DNA from: JAXHUA01 sp034189695
GTDB lineage: Bacteria; Chloroflexota; Dehalococcoidia; E44-bin15
NCBI GenBank assembly: GCA_034189695.1
Contig: JAXHUA010000022.1
Coordinates: 1-5,835, forward strand
Direction of reading: 5' to 3'
Length of the DNA: 5,835 nucleotides
Shown in pieces: positions 1 to 5,810 of the stretch. The notes beneath the pieces were generated by a model, which saw only the letters and a program-made list of their open reading frames with translations, had not been told where the DNA came from and searched no databases. The stretch's first letter is position 1. Every line of letters starts with the position of its first letter. The translations under genes were made by a program, and so were the position numbers.

Positions 1-118
1 CCGCCCACCAGCAGGCCCACGCTTGTGGTCTGCGTGACACCGCCGCCGGTCCCGGTGATGGCCACAGTGTACCACAGTCCGGGCAGGAGCGTCCCCACGT
101 GGGTGTCGGTGAGCGTCA
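1..118 (-). CDS. Partial Ig-like/beta-sandwich surface-protein domain fragment (runs off the window)
   Basis: Read on the minus strand, in the frame that includes bases 41-70, this stretch encodes LPGLWYTVAITGTGGG followed by VTQTTSVGLLVG. That pattern (Pro-Gly, aromatic, Thr-Val, Ile-Thr-Gly-Thr, a Gly-rich turn, then alternating Thr and hydrophobic residues) is typical of the last strands of Ig-like or fibronectin-like domains repeated in secreted bacterial proteins. The protein would continue beyond base 1. Its N-terminal side cannot be followed past about base 120, where the + strand becomes clearly histidine-kinase coding. None of the + frames here resembles a kinase. The fragment is short and has no visible start, so chance similarity is possible. 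The exact right-hand limit is a guess. Confidence 0.35.
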
Positions 119-314
119 GAGAGTCGGCAAGCTTACCCGGGTGGAGTCGAGCGGCCGGGGGGCGGGACTGTTCACCATGAAGGAAAGGGTCAAACTGGTT
201 GGCGGCGAATGCAAAGTCGAGTCCGACCTGGGGCGAGGCACCAGGGTCGTGGTGAGGGTCCCGGTGACCACGGATTCTGCCTATGAAGACAATAAGGGTA
301 CTCATAGCGGATGA
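99..314 (+). CDS. C-terminal remnant of a sensor histidine kinase (end of HATPase domain)
   Basis: Residues about 24-56 (GRGAGLFTMKERVKL, then VGGECKVESDLGRGT and VVVRVPV) match the G2 box and final strands of the ATPase domain in NarX/DegS-type kinases, which usually read like GLGLxxMRERVxxLGG, ES, GxGTxxxVxxP. The N box and the DNGxGF (G1) box that should lie 30-60 residues upstream are absent. The frame stays open back to base 3, but that part is not kinase-like, and recognisable similarity begins only near base 120. It is therefore a truncated gene or a sequence junction, not a working kinase. The tail overlaps the next gene by 32 bases, as usual for kinase-regulator pairs, so it once was or elsewhere is the cognate kinase of that regulator. 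The GTG at 99 is nominal and not a credible native start. Confidence 0.6.
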   Translation: MGVGERQRVGKLTRVESSGRGAGLFTMKERVKLVGGECKVESDLGRGTRVVVRVPVTTDSAYEDNKGTHSG

Positions 315-936
315 CCATACCCTTGTGCGCGACGGCATCCGTGCTTTGCTCGCGCTCGCCACGGACATAGACGTTGTCGGTGAGGCGGCCAACGGCAAGG
401 AAGCGCTGGAGAAGGTCAGGGAGCTGCATCCAGACGTAGTGCTCATGGACCTCATGATGCCGGTGATGAGCGGGCTCGATGCAACGCGAAGGATCCGGCG
501 CGACTACCCTGAGACCAGAGTACTGGCGCTCACTCAGTACGATGACAGCGACTATGTGATTCCGGTCATCGAGGCCGGTGCCCGAGGGTTCATCACCAAG
601 ATGGCAGCCTTCTCAGAGCTCGCATTCGCCATTCAGGCGGTATCGAAAGGGGATTCCTACCTCTCACCTACGGCGGCAGCGGCCCTGGTCGAGGAATGTC
701 AACAGAAGACGGGCGAAGACGGCCGCAAGGACCCGTACGACCTGCTGACGGACAGGGAACGAGAGATCCTCAAGCTGGTGGTCGAGGGACACACCGCCCG
801 TGAGGTGGCCGACATGCTCGTGGTGAGTCCCAAGACGGTGGAATGGTACAAGACCAGCCTGATGAACAAGCTGGGCATTCGTAACAAGACCGAACTCATC
901 AAGTTCGCCATACGCAAGTCGCTGATAAGCCTCTAG
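283..936 (+). CDS. NarL/FixJ-family response regulator (receiver plus LuxR-type HTH)
   Basis: This is a complete 217-residue cytoplasmic transcription regulator. The receiver domain (about 4-120) has the acidic pair D10/D11, phosphoacceptor D56 in VVLMDLMMP, switch Thr T84, aromatic Y86 and conserved K106. The C-terminal LuxR/GerE helix-turn-helix (about 152-212) starts LLTDREREILKLV and has the recognition helix SPKTVEWYKTSLMNKLG. All catalytic residues are present, so it should be phosphorylated and bind DNA. Length is normal for the family. The ATG at 283 is chosen because the next residues (IRVLIADD) form the first receiver strand. There is no clear Shine-Dalgarno, and translation is probably coupled to the overlapping kinase gene. 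Its receiver is closely related to the second receiver of the regulator at 4955. The target genes are unknown. The downstream metabolic operon is a candidate only by position. Confidence 0.93.
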   Translation: MKTIRVLIADDHTLVRDGIRALLALATDIDVVGEAANGKEALEKVRELHPDVVLMDLMMPVMSGLDATRRIRRDYPETRVLALTQYDDSDYVIPVIEAGARGFITKMAAFSELAFAIQAVSKGDSYLSPTAAAALVEECQQKTGEDGRKDPYDLLTDREREILKLVVEGHTAREVADMLVVSPKTVEWYKTSLMNKLGIRNKTELIKFAIRKSLISL

Positions 937-1062
937 CCATACAGCGCGACCTCGCGTCTGCCTCGCCCATCACTCCCCACCCGAGCCTTCCCTAAAGCGA
1001 TACCCTGACTTTCACAGCGGCAATCCCGTTGATGTGCTCGCGCCGTGCCAGGGTGTTCCCCA

Positions 1063-1090
1063 TAGACTGCTGGCGATCCCTCGGTAAGAT
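1063..1090 (+). promoter_or_regulatory. Weak sigma-70-like promoter candidate for the oxidoreductase-metVF operon
   Basis: TAGACT (1063-1068) and TAAGAT (1085-1090), 16 bases apart, each match the -35 and -10 consensus at four of six positions and lie 40-70 bases before the start codon. Nothing else in the 193-base gap (937-1129) stands out: no riboswitch fold, no strong terminator after the regulator gene and no other gene. Such a match can arise by chance, so this is only a candidate. Confidence 0.22.
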
Positions 1091-1117
1091 ACTGGAGTAT
1101 GCCGACTAATTGCAGCC

Positions 1118-1123
1118 AAGGAG
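1118..1123 (+). promoter_or_regulatory. Ribosome binding site AAGGAG of the oxidoreductase gene
   Basis: AAGGAG lies six bases before the ATG at 1130. This favours that start over the in-frame ATG four codons later. The start codon sits in the 8-base palindrome CTCATGAG. Confidence 0.75.
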
Positions 1124-1129
1124 TGCCTC

Positions 1130-3253
1130 ATGAGCTTGGATATGACCGAGGACAGAGGAAGCGCCTGGGTGAGACAGGCACGGAAACCCTCGCCTGACCA
1201 CAGTCTCGTTCCCCCATGCCAGGCGGCGTGTCCCCTCCATATGGACATCCGAGAGTACGTCGATTTGCTGGCGCAAGGACGGACGATGGAGGCGCTGCAC
1301 GTCATACGGGAAGGGAACCCATTCCCGGCTATCTGTGCCTACGTCTGCACCCATCCCTGCGAGGATGCCTGCCGGCGCGGTGAGGTGGACAAGCCAGTCG
1401 CCATCAGGGCCCTCAAGAGGTTCGCCGTCGACTTCGGTGGTGACCGCGTGACGCGAGTTGAAGCCAGGACGGACCAGGACGACAAGATAGCGGTGGTCGG
1501 CTCCGGGCCAGCCGGTCTGGCCTGCGCCTATTACCTCCGGAAGCTCGGCTATCCCGTCACTGTATTCGAGGCCCACTCGCAGCTGGGCGGCATGATGCGG
1601 GTAGGCATACCCCAGTATCGCCTGCCGCGGGACGTTCTGGACACAGAGGTCCACCGGCTCACCCAGATGGGAGTCGAGATAAGAACGAGCACCCGCGTGG
1701 TCTCGCTCGACCTGCTCTGTGAGATGGGCTACAAAGCAGTCTTCGTGACGATCGGTGCCCACCAGAGCTTGCGAATGGGAATAGAGGGAGAGGAAAGCCC
1801 GGGTGTCATAGACGGTGCCACATTTCTTCGAGAGGTCAACCTCGGGCTCCAGCCATCCCTGGGCGAGAGCGTTGCCGTCGTGGGGGGTGGGAATGTTGCC
1901 ATCGATGCCGCCCGCACTGCGGTCCGGCTCGCCGCGAAACGGGTGACCGTACTGTACCGGCGCACCCGTGCCGAGATGCCGGCAAGCCCGGTCGAGGTAC
2001 AGCAGGCTGAAGAGGAGGGGGTCAATTTCGAGTTCCTGGTAGCGCCAACCGCGGTCAAGAGGCGGAACGGGCTCATCAGCGTGACGTCCGTGAGGATGGA
2101 GCTGGGCGAGCCCGACGCGAGCGGCAGGCGCCGCCCAGTCCCGATCTCGGGCAGCGAGTTCCAGCGGGAGTACGATGCGTTGATAGCCGCCATCGGCCAG
2201 TCGCCGCAGACGCCGGAGGACTTCGGGCTGCGTGTCGGAAAGGGGAGCACCATTCAGGTCGACCCGCTCACCCTGACCACGAACCGGGCCGGTGTGTTCG
2301 CCGGCGGCGACGCGGTGACAGGTCCGGCCACAGTGACCGAGGCCCTGGCCACCGGGCGTCTGGCCGCATCGCGCATTGACGACTACCTGCATCACAGGTA
2401 CCCGGCGGTCGTCTCGGAAGGGCGAGACAGCCCGCTCGGCGCGCTCCTGCCGGAGACGATAGAGGTCATCAAGAAGATGAGTAGGAGCGAGCCGCCCACG
2501 CTGCCAGCAGACGCGAGAACGAAGGACTTCGCGCAGCTCGAGCTGGTGTATGACTGGGAGGTCGCGACAAACGAGGCCAGGAGATGTCTCCGCTGCGGCA
2601 TGGGGGCTGAGATTTTGTTCCAGGACAAGTGCGCCACCTGTCTCACCTGTGTGCGCGTGTGTCCCTACCACGTACCCTATGTGGATGCCAGTGGAACAAT
2701 CCAGATACCAGCCGACCAGTGCCAGGCCTGCGGCATATGCGTCGCCGAGTGCCCCGCCAGGGCCATTGTGCTGCGGAAGCCGCACGACCGTAGACACATA
2801 TCGGAGGAGCTGGACCATGTCCTGCGTTCAGCGGCCGAGACCAGGTCAAAGCCGACAATCGTCGGCTTCTGCTGCCAGTACGGTCTGTACGGCACGGGCG
2901 CCCTGGCCGGATTCTGGCGAGGAGCGAAGGCCGGCGTGTGGATAGTGCCTGTTCTCTGCGTTGCCAAGGTGGAGCCCGACCACATACTGCGAGCCTTCGA
3001 AGCGGGCGCCGAAGGGGTCTTTATCGCCGGCTGCGGGGAGCACTGCTCCAGGGAGAACACAGCCCAATGGGTTCAGCAGCGTGTCGAGAAGGTCAGAAGC
3101 ACCCTGGAACAGATCGGCCTGGAGCCGGACCGCCTTCAGGCTTTCGTCTCGGGCGATGGAAACACCGACCTCGTCGGTGAACTCGACAGGTTCAGTGACC
3201 GAATAGGCACGCTCTACCTGACCTCGATGATATTGCAGGAGGTGGGAAGTTGA
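1130..3253 (+). CDS. Multidomain Fe-S flavoprotein: GltD/NfnB-like NAD(P)H oxidoreductase, two ferredoxin motifs and MvhD-like C-terminus
   Basis: This 707-residue cytoplasmic protein probably moves electrons between NAD(P)H and the MetVF reductase or ferredoxin. Residues 28-100 form the Fe-S domain seen at the N-terminus of GltD and dihydropyrimidine dehydrogenase (C30, C34, C69, C73, C77, C81). Residues 118-420 form the FAD/NAD(P)H pyridine nucleotide-disulfide module: GSGPAG at 124-129, E147 ending the FAD Rossmann motif, a second Rossmann GGGNVAIDAA at 252-261, VLYRR and EMPA after it, and FAGGD at 390-394. C486 and C489 form a CxxC. Two [4Fe-4S] motifs follow (C501/504/507/511 and C531/534/537/541). 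Residues 577-700 resemble MvhD/FlpD, the hydrogenase/heterodisulfide-reductase delta subunit, with C581, C582, C610, C635 and C639. There are no membrane segments or signal peptide. The stop overlaps the metV start by four bases. The domain order is firm, while the electron partner and any flavin-based bifurcation are inference. It is distinct from true GltD, since no glutamate synthase large subunit is here. Confidence 0.88.
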   Translation: MSLDMTEDRGSAWVRQARKPSPDHSLVPPCQAACPLHMDIREYVDLLAQGRTMEALHVIREGNPFPAICAYVCTHPCEDACRRGEVDKPVAIRALKRFAVDFGGDRVTRVEARTDQDDKIAVVGSGPAGLACAYYLRKLGYPVTVFEAHSQLGGMMRVGIPQYRLPRDVLDTEVHRLTQMGVEIRTSTRVVSLDLLCEMGYKAVFVTIGAHQSLRMGIEGEESPGVIDGATFLREVNLGLQPSLGESVAVVGGGNVAIDAARTAVRLAAKRVTVLYRRTRAEMPASPVEVQQAEEEGVNFEFLVAPTAVKRRNGLISVTSVRMELGEPDASGRRRPVPISGSEFQREYDALIAAIGQSPQTPEDFGLRVGKGSTIQVDPLTLTTNRAGVFAGGDAVTGPATVTEALATGRLAASRIDDYLHHRYPAVVSEGRDSPLGALLPETIEVIKKMSRSEPPTLPADARTKDFAQLELVYDWEVATNEARRCLRCGMGAEILFQDKCATCLTCVRVCPYHVPYVDASGTIQIPADQCQACGICVAECPARAIVLRKPHDRRHISEELDHVLRSAAETRSKPTIVGFCCQYGLYGTGALAGFWRGAKAGVWIVPVLCVAKVEPDHILRAFEAGAEGVFIAGCGEHCSRENTAQWVQQRVEKVRSTLEQIGLEPDRLQAFVSGDGNTDLVGELDRFSDRIGTLYLTSMILQEVGS
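3237..3243 (+). promoter_or_regulatory. Ribosome binding site AGGAGGT that supports a TTG start for metV
   Basis: A near-perfect Shine-Dalgarno lies inside the end of the preceding gene, six bases before TTG at 3250. The alternative GTG at 3256 would be 12 bases away. The TTG overlaps the upstream stop as TTGA, which favours coupled translation. Confidence 0.7.
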
Positions 3254-3933
3254 TAGTGGCACAGGAGAAACCCCTGGAGGAGATCAGGAGAATCATCGAA
3301 CCGTACGCGCAAGTGTTGATTCTCGGCTGTGGTACCTGCATGACTGTGTGCGGCGCGGGGGGCGAGCGGGAAGTATCATACCTGCACAACGCTCTACGCG
3401 TCGCCGAGGCCAGGAGCGGAAACGGCACTCATGCCTTCTCGGAGTACACCGTGAAGAGGCAGTGCGACACTGAGTTCCTCGACACCCTTGTCGACAGAGT
3501 CGCCGACGTGGACGCCATACTCTCGCTCGGCTGCGGCATTGGCGTGCAGGCGCTCGCTGAGCGGTTTGCCGACCTTCCGGTGCTGCCTGGGGTGAATACG
3601 TCCTTTATGGGCATGGCCAAGGAGCAGGGTGTGTGGGACGAACGCTGCGCCGCCTGCGGCGATTGCAGGCTGGCGGAGACGGCCGGAATCTGTCCCATTA
3701 CCCGGTGCACCAAGGGGATACTCAACGGGCCCTGTGCCGGCACCAAGAACGGCAAGTGTGAGGCGAACAAGGACATGGACTGCGCCTGGGTGCTTATCTA
3801 CCAGCGCCTGGAGCGGCTGGGGCAACTGGAACGGATGCGAAGGTACTACCCGCCACGCAACTTCCGGACCATAGCCCGACCAAAGCGAATCGTCAGCAAA
3901 GCCAGAATCGACGCAGGAGAGGACAATGCCTGA
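3250..3933 (+). CDS. metV: MetV, iron-sulfur subunit of methylenetetrahydrofolate reductase
   Basis: This 227-residue cytoplasmic protein of the MTHFR_C/MetV family carries Fe-S (and in related enzymes zinc) centres and passes electrons to MetF. It is Cys-rich throughout. The N-terminal part has GCGTCMTVCGAGG (C27, C30, C34), C72 and LGCGIG (C95). The C-terminal signature spans about 132-187: RCAACGDC, GICPITRC, KGILNGPCAG, GKCEANKDMDCAW and IYQRL, with C133, C136, C139, C148, C153, C162, C170 and C178. Length and motif order match MetV of acetogens such as Moorella, where it forms a complex with MetF. The start is TTG, chosen from the strong ribosome binding site and the overlap with the upstream stop. 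The gene also overlaps metF by eight bases, so all three proteins are probably made together. No signal peptide, truncation or frameshift is seen. Confidence 0.92.
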   Translation: MIVAQEKPLEEIRRIIEPYAQVLILGCGTCMTVCGAGGEREVSYLHNALRVAEARSGNGTHAFSEYTVKRQCDTEFLDTLVDRVADVDAILSLGCGIGVQALAERFADLPVLPGVNTSFMGMAKEQGVWDERCAACGDCRLAETAGICPITRCTKGILNGPCAGTKNGKCEANKDMDCAWVLIYQRLERLGQLERMRRYYPPRNFRTIARPKRIVSKARIDAGEDNA

Positions 3934-4828
3934 TTCGTCATTCGAAGAGAGACTCCAGTCGGACAAGTTCCTGGTGACGACCGAGGTCGGCCCCCCCAAG
4001 GGCGCCGACGTCTCCGAGATGGTACACCATGTGGACCTGCTCAAGGACAGGGTTGACGCCATCAACGTCACCGACAACCAGAGCTCAGTGATGCGCTATC
4101 CGTCTCTGGGGGGCTGCCTCTATGTCAAGGAGCGGGGCGGCGAGCCGATCTTCCAGGTGACTTGCCGCGACCGCAACCGACTTGCACTCCAGGCTGACCT
4201 GCTGATGGCACACTCCCGAGGCATCAACAACGTGCTCTGCCTCACCGGGGACTGCGTTGATGTAGGGGATCACAAGGAGGCGAAGCCCGTGTTCGACCTG
4301 GACTCGGTGCAGTTGCTCAATGTGCTCAAGACGCTCGAGTCAGGGGTGGACATGGGAGGTAACGAACTCAAAGGCGCCCCCAGGTTCTGCGCCGGCGCTT
4401 CGGTCCACCCCGAAGCGGATATCATCGAGCCTCAACTCATCAAGTTCGACAAGAAGGTCGCCGCCGGGGCGCAGTTCTTCCAGACACAGGGAATCTTCGA
4501 CCTGGCAAGCTTGCGACGCTTCATGCAGTACGCCTCCCGCCTCGACGTCAAGATACTGGCGGGAATTATCGTCATGGCGTCGGCAAGGATGGCGCGATAC
4601 ATGAACGCCAACGTCCCGGGAATAATGGTACCGCAGGAGATAATCGACGAACTGGCCACCGCCGAGAAGGGCAAAGGCCTTCAGAAAGGCATCGAGATCG
4701 CAGCGAGGTTCATCCAGGCGATTCACGAGGAGGACCTCTGCCACGGAGTACACATCATGGCGGTGGGCAACGAAGGGATTGTGCCCGAAATCCTCGAGAG
4801 AGCTGGACTTGTGGGCGTCAGTCCATGA
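3926..4828 (+). CDS. metF: MetF, 5,10-methylenetetrahydrofolate reductase catalytic subunit
   Basis: This 300-residue TIM-barrel flavoprotein reduces 5,10-methylene-THF to 5-methyl-THF. That is the last step of the Wood-Ljungdahl methyl branch before transfer to the corrinoid protein, and it also supplies methyl groups for methionine. It shows TTEVGPPKG with catalytic-type E20, VTDNQ at 48-52, VTCRDRNR at 78-85 (folate/flavin region), LTGD with D109, and GAQFFQTQ at 181-188, where Q188 corresponds to the substrate-contacting Gln of the family. Length is typical of the short bacterial form without the eukaryotic regulatory domain. The ATG at 3926 has AGGAGAGG (3915-3922) just upstream inside metV. 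With metV adjacent, electrons probably come through the Fe-S subunit and the fused flavoprotein and not directly from free NADH. Direct NADH oxidation cannot be excluded from sequence. Confidence 0.94.
   Translation: MPDSSFEERLQSDKFLVTTEVGPPKGADVSEMVHHVDLLKDRVDAINVTDNQSSVMRYPSLGGCLYVKERGGEPIFQVTCRDRNRLALQADLLMAHSRGINNVLCLTGDCVDVGDHKEAKPVFDLDSVQLLNVLKTLESGVDMGGNELKGAPRFCAGASVHPEADIIEPQLIKFDKKVAAGAQFFQTQGIFDLASLRRFMQYASRLDVKILAGIIVMASARMARYMNANVPGIMVPQEIIDELATAEKGKGLQKGIEIAARFIQAIHEEDLCHGVHIMAVGNEGIVPEILERAGLVGVSP
4396..4417 (+). repeat. Perfect 8-bp stem-loop inside metF
   Basis: CGCTTCGG (4396-4403) and CCGAAGCG (4410-4417) are exact inverted repeats around the six-base loop TCCACC. They encode part of the GASVHPEA segment of MetF. 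The hairpin would be stable in mRNA, but coding constraint and high GC may explain it. No function can be assigned. Confidence 0.5.
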
Positions 4829-4848
4829 CGCGGTCCACGATGTGGACC
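4804..4848 (+). terminator. Tandem stem-loops at the metF 3' end (weak terminator, attenuator or operator)
   Basis: Two inverted repeats lie side by side. TGGACT (4804-4809) pairs with AGTCCA (4820-4825) at the end of metF. GGTCCAC (4832-4838) pairs with GTGGACC (4842-4848) four bases after the stop, around the loop GAT. The arms are similar, so TGGACT could also pair with GGTCCA, giving alternative folds. No T-run follows (AATACGGGTTTG), so it is not a classical Rho-independent terminator. It could shield the 3' end of the operon mRNA or, as a 17-base dyad, be a protein-binding site. The rest of the gap to 4954 holds nothing else recognisable. Confidence 0.4.
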
Positions 4849-4939
4849 AATACGGGTTTGAGCATGGAAGCTGGCAACCACGAAGGGAGGTGGGTGACGA
4901 GGACGATGGCTGGCAGGACAGGTGGATGGAATCACGTTG

Positions 4940-4946
4940 AAGGGGG
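4940..4946 (+). promoter_or_regulatory. Ribosome binding site AAGGGGG that sets the regulator start at 4955
   Basis: A purine-rich site eight bases before the ATG at 4955. The in-frame GTG at 4922 lacks a clear site and would add 11 residues that do not belong to the receiver fold. Confidence 0.6.
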
Positions 4947-4954
4947 TAAGAGAC

Positions 4955-5752
4955 ATGTCAACCAAGAAACGCGTACTGATAATAGACGACGAGCCTGAGT
5001 TCGTCGAAGCGTTCCGTATGACACTGGGAGCGAGACGCTACGAAGTCCTCACAGCTTCCAGCAAGCCGCAGGCCCAGGAAGCGATGAATGCTGAGCCGGA
5101 TATCGTTGTCCTGGGCACCCTGGCCCCTGCGGGCCAGGCCTTCGCCGTACGCGAATGGCTGCGACAGCACCCGAGACACAAGGACGTGCCGATACTGGTG
5201 GTGGACGCGAGGTACGAAGACCGCTACGCCAAGGGCTGGAGACGATTCGAGGGGCTGCAACTCGATGTCGAAGACTACGTGACCAAACCGGTGGAGCCGG
5301 CCACGCTCGTGCCACGAATCCACGCTCTGCTACAGGAGGCGCTCAGGAGAATACGGGTGCTGGTGGCCGACGACCATACCATGGTGAGACACGGCATATG
5401 CGCGCTGCTGGCTCTTCAGAAGGACATGGAGGTTGTCGGCGAGGCAATCGACGGCCGCGAGGCATTGGAGAAGGTGCTCCAGTTCATGCCGGACGTGGCG
5501 CTGATGGACATACTCATGCCCACGATGAGCGGTCTGGAGGCAACGAAGCTCATAACGAGGGATCACCCGCAGACGAAGGTCCTCATGCTCACCCAGTATG
5601 ACGAGGAAGAGAACATGCTCGTCGCCAAGCGAGCGGGAGCACACGGGTTCGTCCCCAAGCGGGCCGCCAGCTCGGACCTCGTATCGGGCATCAAGGCGGT
5701 GAATGGCGGGAAGTACTACCCGCAGTCCTTCGCAGACCTGGGTGCCAGCTAG
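4955..5752 (+). CDS. Tandem-receiver response regulator with a degenerate first receiver and no output domain
   Basis: This is a 265-residue cytoplasmic signalling protein with two CheY-like receivers. The first (about 5-127) begins RVLIIDDEPEF with acidic D11/D12 and keeps K111 in DYVTKPVEP. The expected phosphoacceptor Asp is replaced by Gly (G54 in VVLGTLAPAGQ), so it should not be phosphorylated. An insert-like KGWRRFEGLQLD precedes DYVTKP. The second (about 132-252) is complete: D139/D140, D185 in LMDILMP, T213, Y215 and K235. No helix-turn-helix or enzymatic domain follows, and the protein ends about 13 residues after the second receiver fold, so output must be by protein-protein contact. 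It lies 126 bases after metF on the same strand. I recall similar double-receiver proteins from Dehalococcoidia, but that was not checked. A histidine kinase partner is not visible. The GTG at 4922 is a less likely start. Confidence 0.88.
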   Translation: MSTKKRVLIIDDEPEFVEAFRMTLGARRYEVLTASSKPQAQEAMNAEPDIVVLGTLAPAGQAFAVREWLRQHPRHKDVPILVVDARYEDRYAKGWRRFEGLQLDVEDYVTKPVEPATLVPRIHALLQEALRRIRVLVADDHTMVRHGICALLALQKDMEVVGEAIDGREALEKVLQFMPDVALMDILMPTMSGLEATKLITRDHPQTKVLMLTQYDEEENMLVAKRAGAHGFVPKRAASSDLVSGIKAVNGGKYYPQSFADLGAS

Positions 5753-5766
5753 AGGGTGGAGGTAAT

Positions 5767-5810
5767 GGGCGGGGTGGGCCGGGTGGGGCCGTTGCGCACC
5801 CCAGCCCACC
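5767..5810 (+). repeat. GC-rich inverted repeat with clustered G-runs (structured intergenic element)
   Basis: Downstream of the second regulator, GGTGGGC (5773-5779) pairs with GCCCACC (5804-5810), and TGGGG (5784-5788) pairs with CCCCA (5799-5803). The loop is CCGTTGCGCA and a four-base bulge (CGGG) lies on the left arm. The left arm also lies in five G-runs of three or four (5767-5788), enough for a G-quadruplex on the + strand. No T-run follows, so it is not a classical terminator. It may be a transcription-end hairpin or a dispersed intergenic repeat. An ATG at 5765 opens a frame to the window end, but its product does not look like a protein. Confidence 0.5.

Noticed and set aside
945..956. 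CGCGA-CC-TCGCG inverted repeat just after the first regulator as a terminator
   Set aside because: The stem is only four or five pairs with a tiny loop and no T-run, so it is not credible as a terminator.
1106..2818. Long open frame (570 codons) on the minus strand across the oxidoreductase gene
   Set aside because: It is antisense to a gene with clear FAD, NAD(P)H and Fe-S motifs. Its product has no recognisable motif and an Arg/His/Gly-heavy composition typical of GC-rich antisense frames.
1130..3253. Annotation as glutamate synthase small subunit (GltD)
   Set aside because: The central module is GltD-like, but the added ferredoxin and MvhD-like domains, the lack of GltB and the metVF neighbours argue for a different role.
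3394..4077. Minus-strand open frame of 227 codons across metV and metF
   Set aside because: It is a shadow of two well-supported genes, with no family resemblance and no ribosome binding site.
4829..4954. Promoter or riboswitch in the purine-rich gap after metF
   Set aside because: TTGAGC at 4858 has no matching -10 box at normal spacing, and no known cobalamin or folate riboswitch core is visible.
4864..4998. Small + strand frame of 44 residues overlapping the second regulator start, a possible leader peptide
   Set aside because: It has no ribosome binding site, a low-complexity Gly/Arg-rich product and overlaps a confident gene in another frame.
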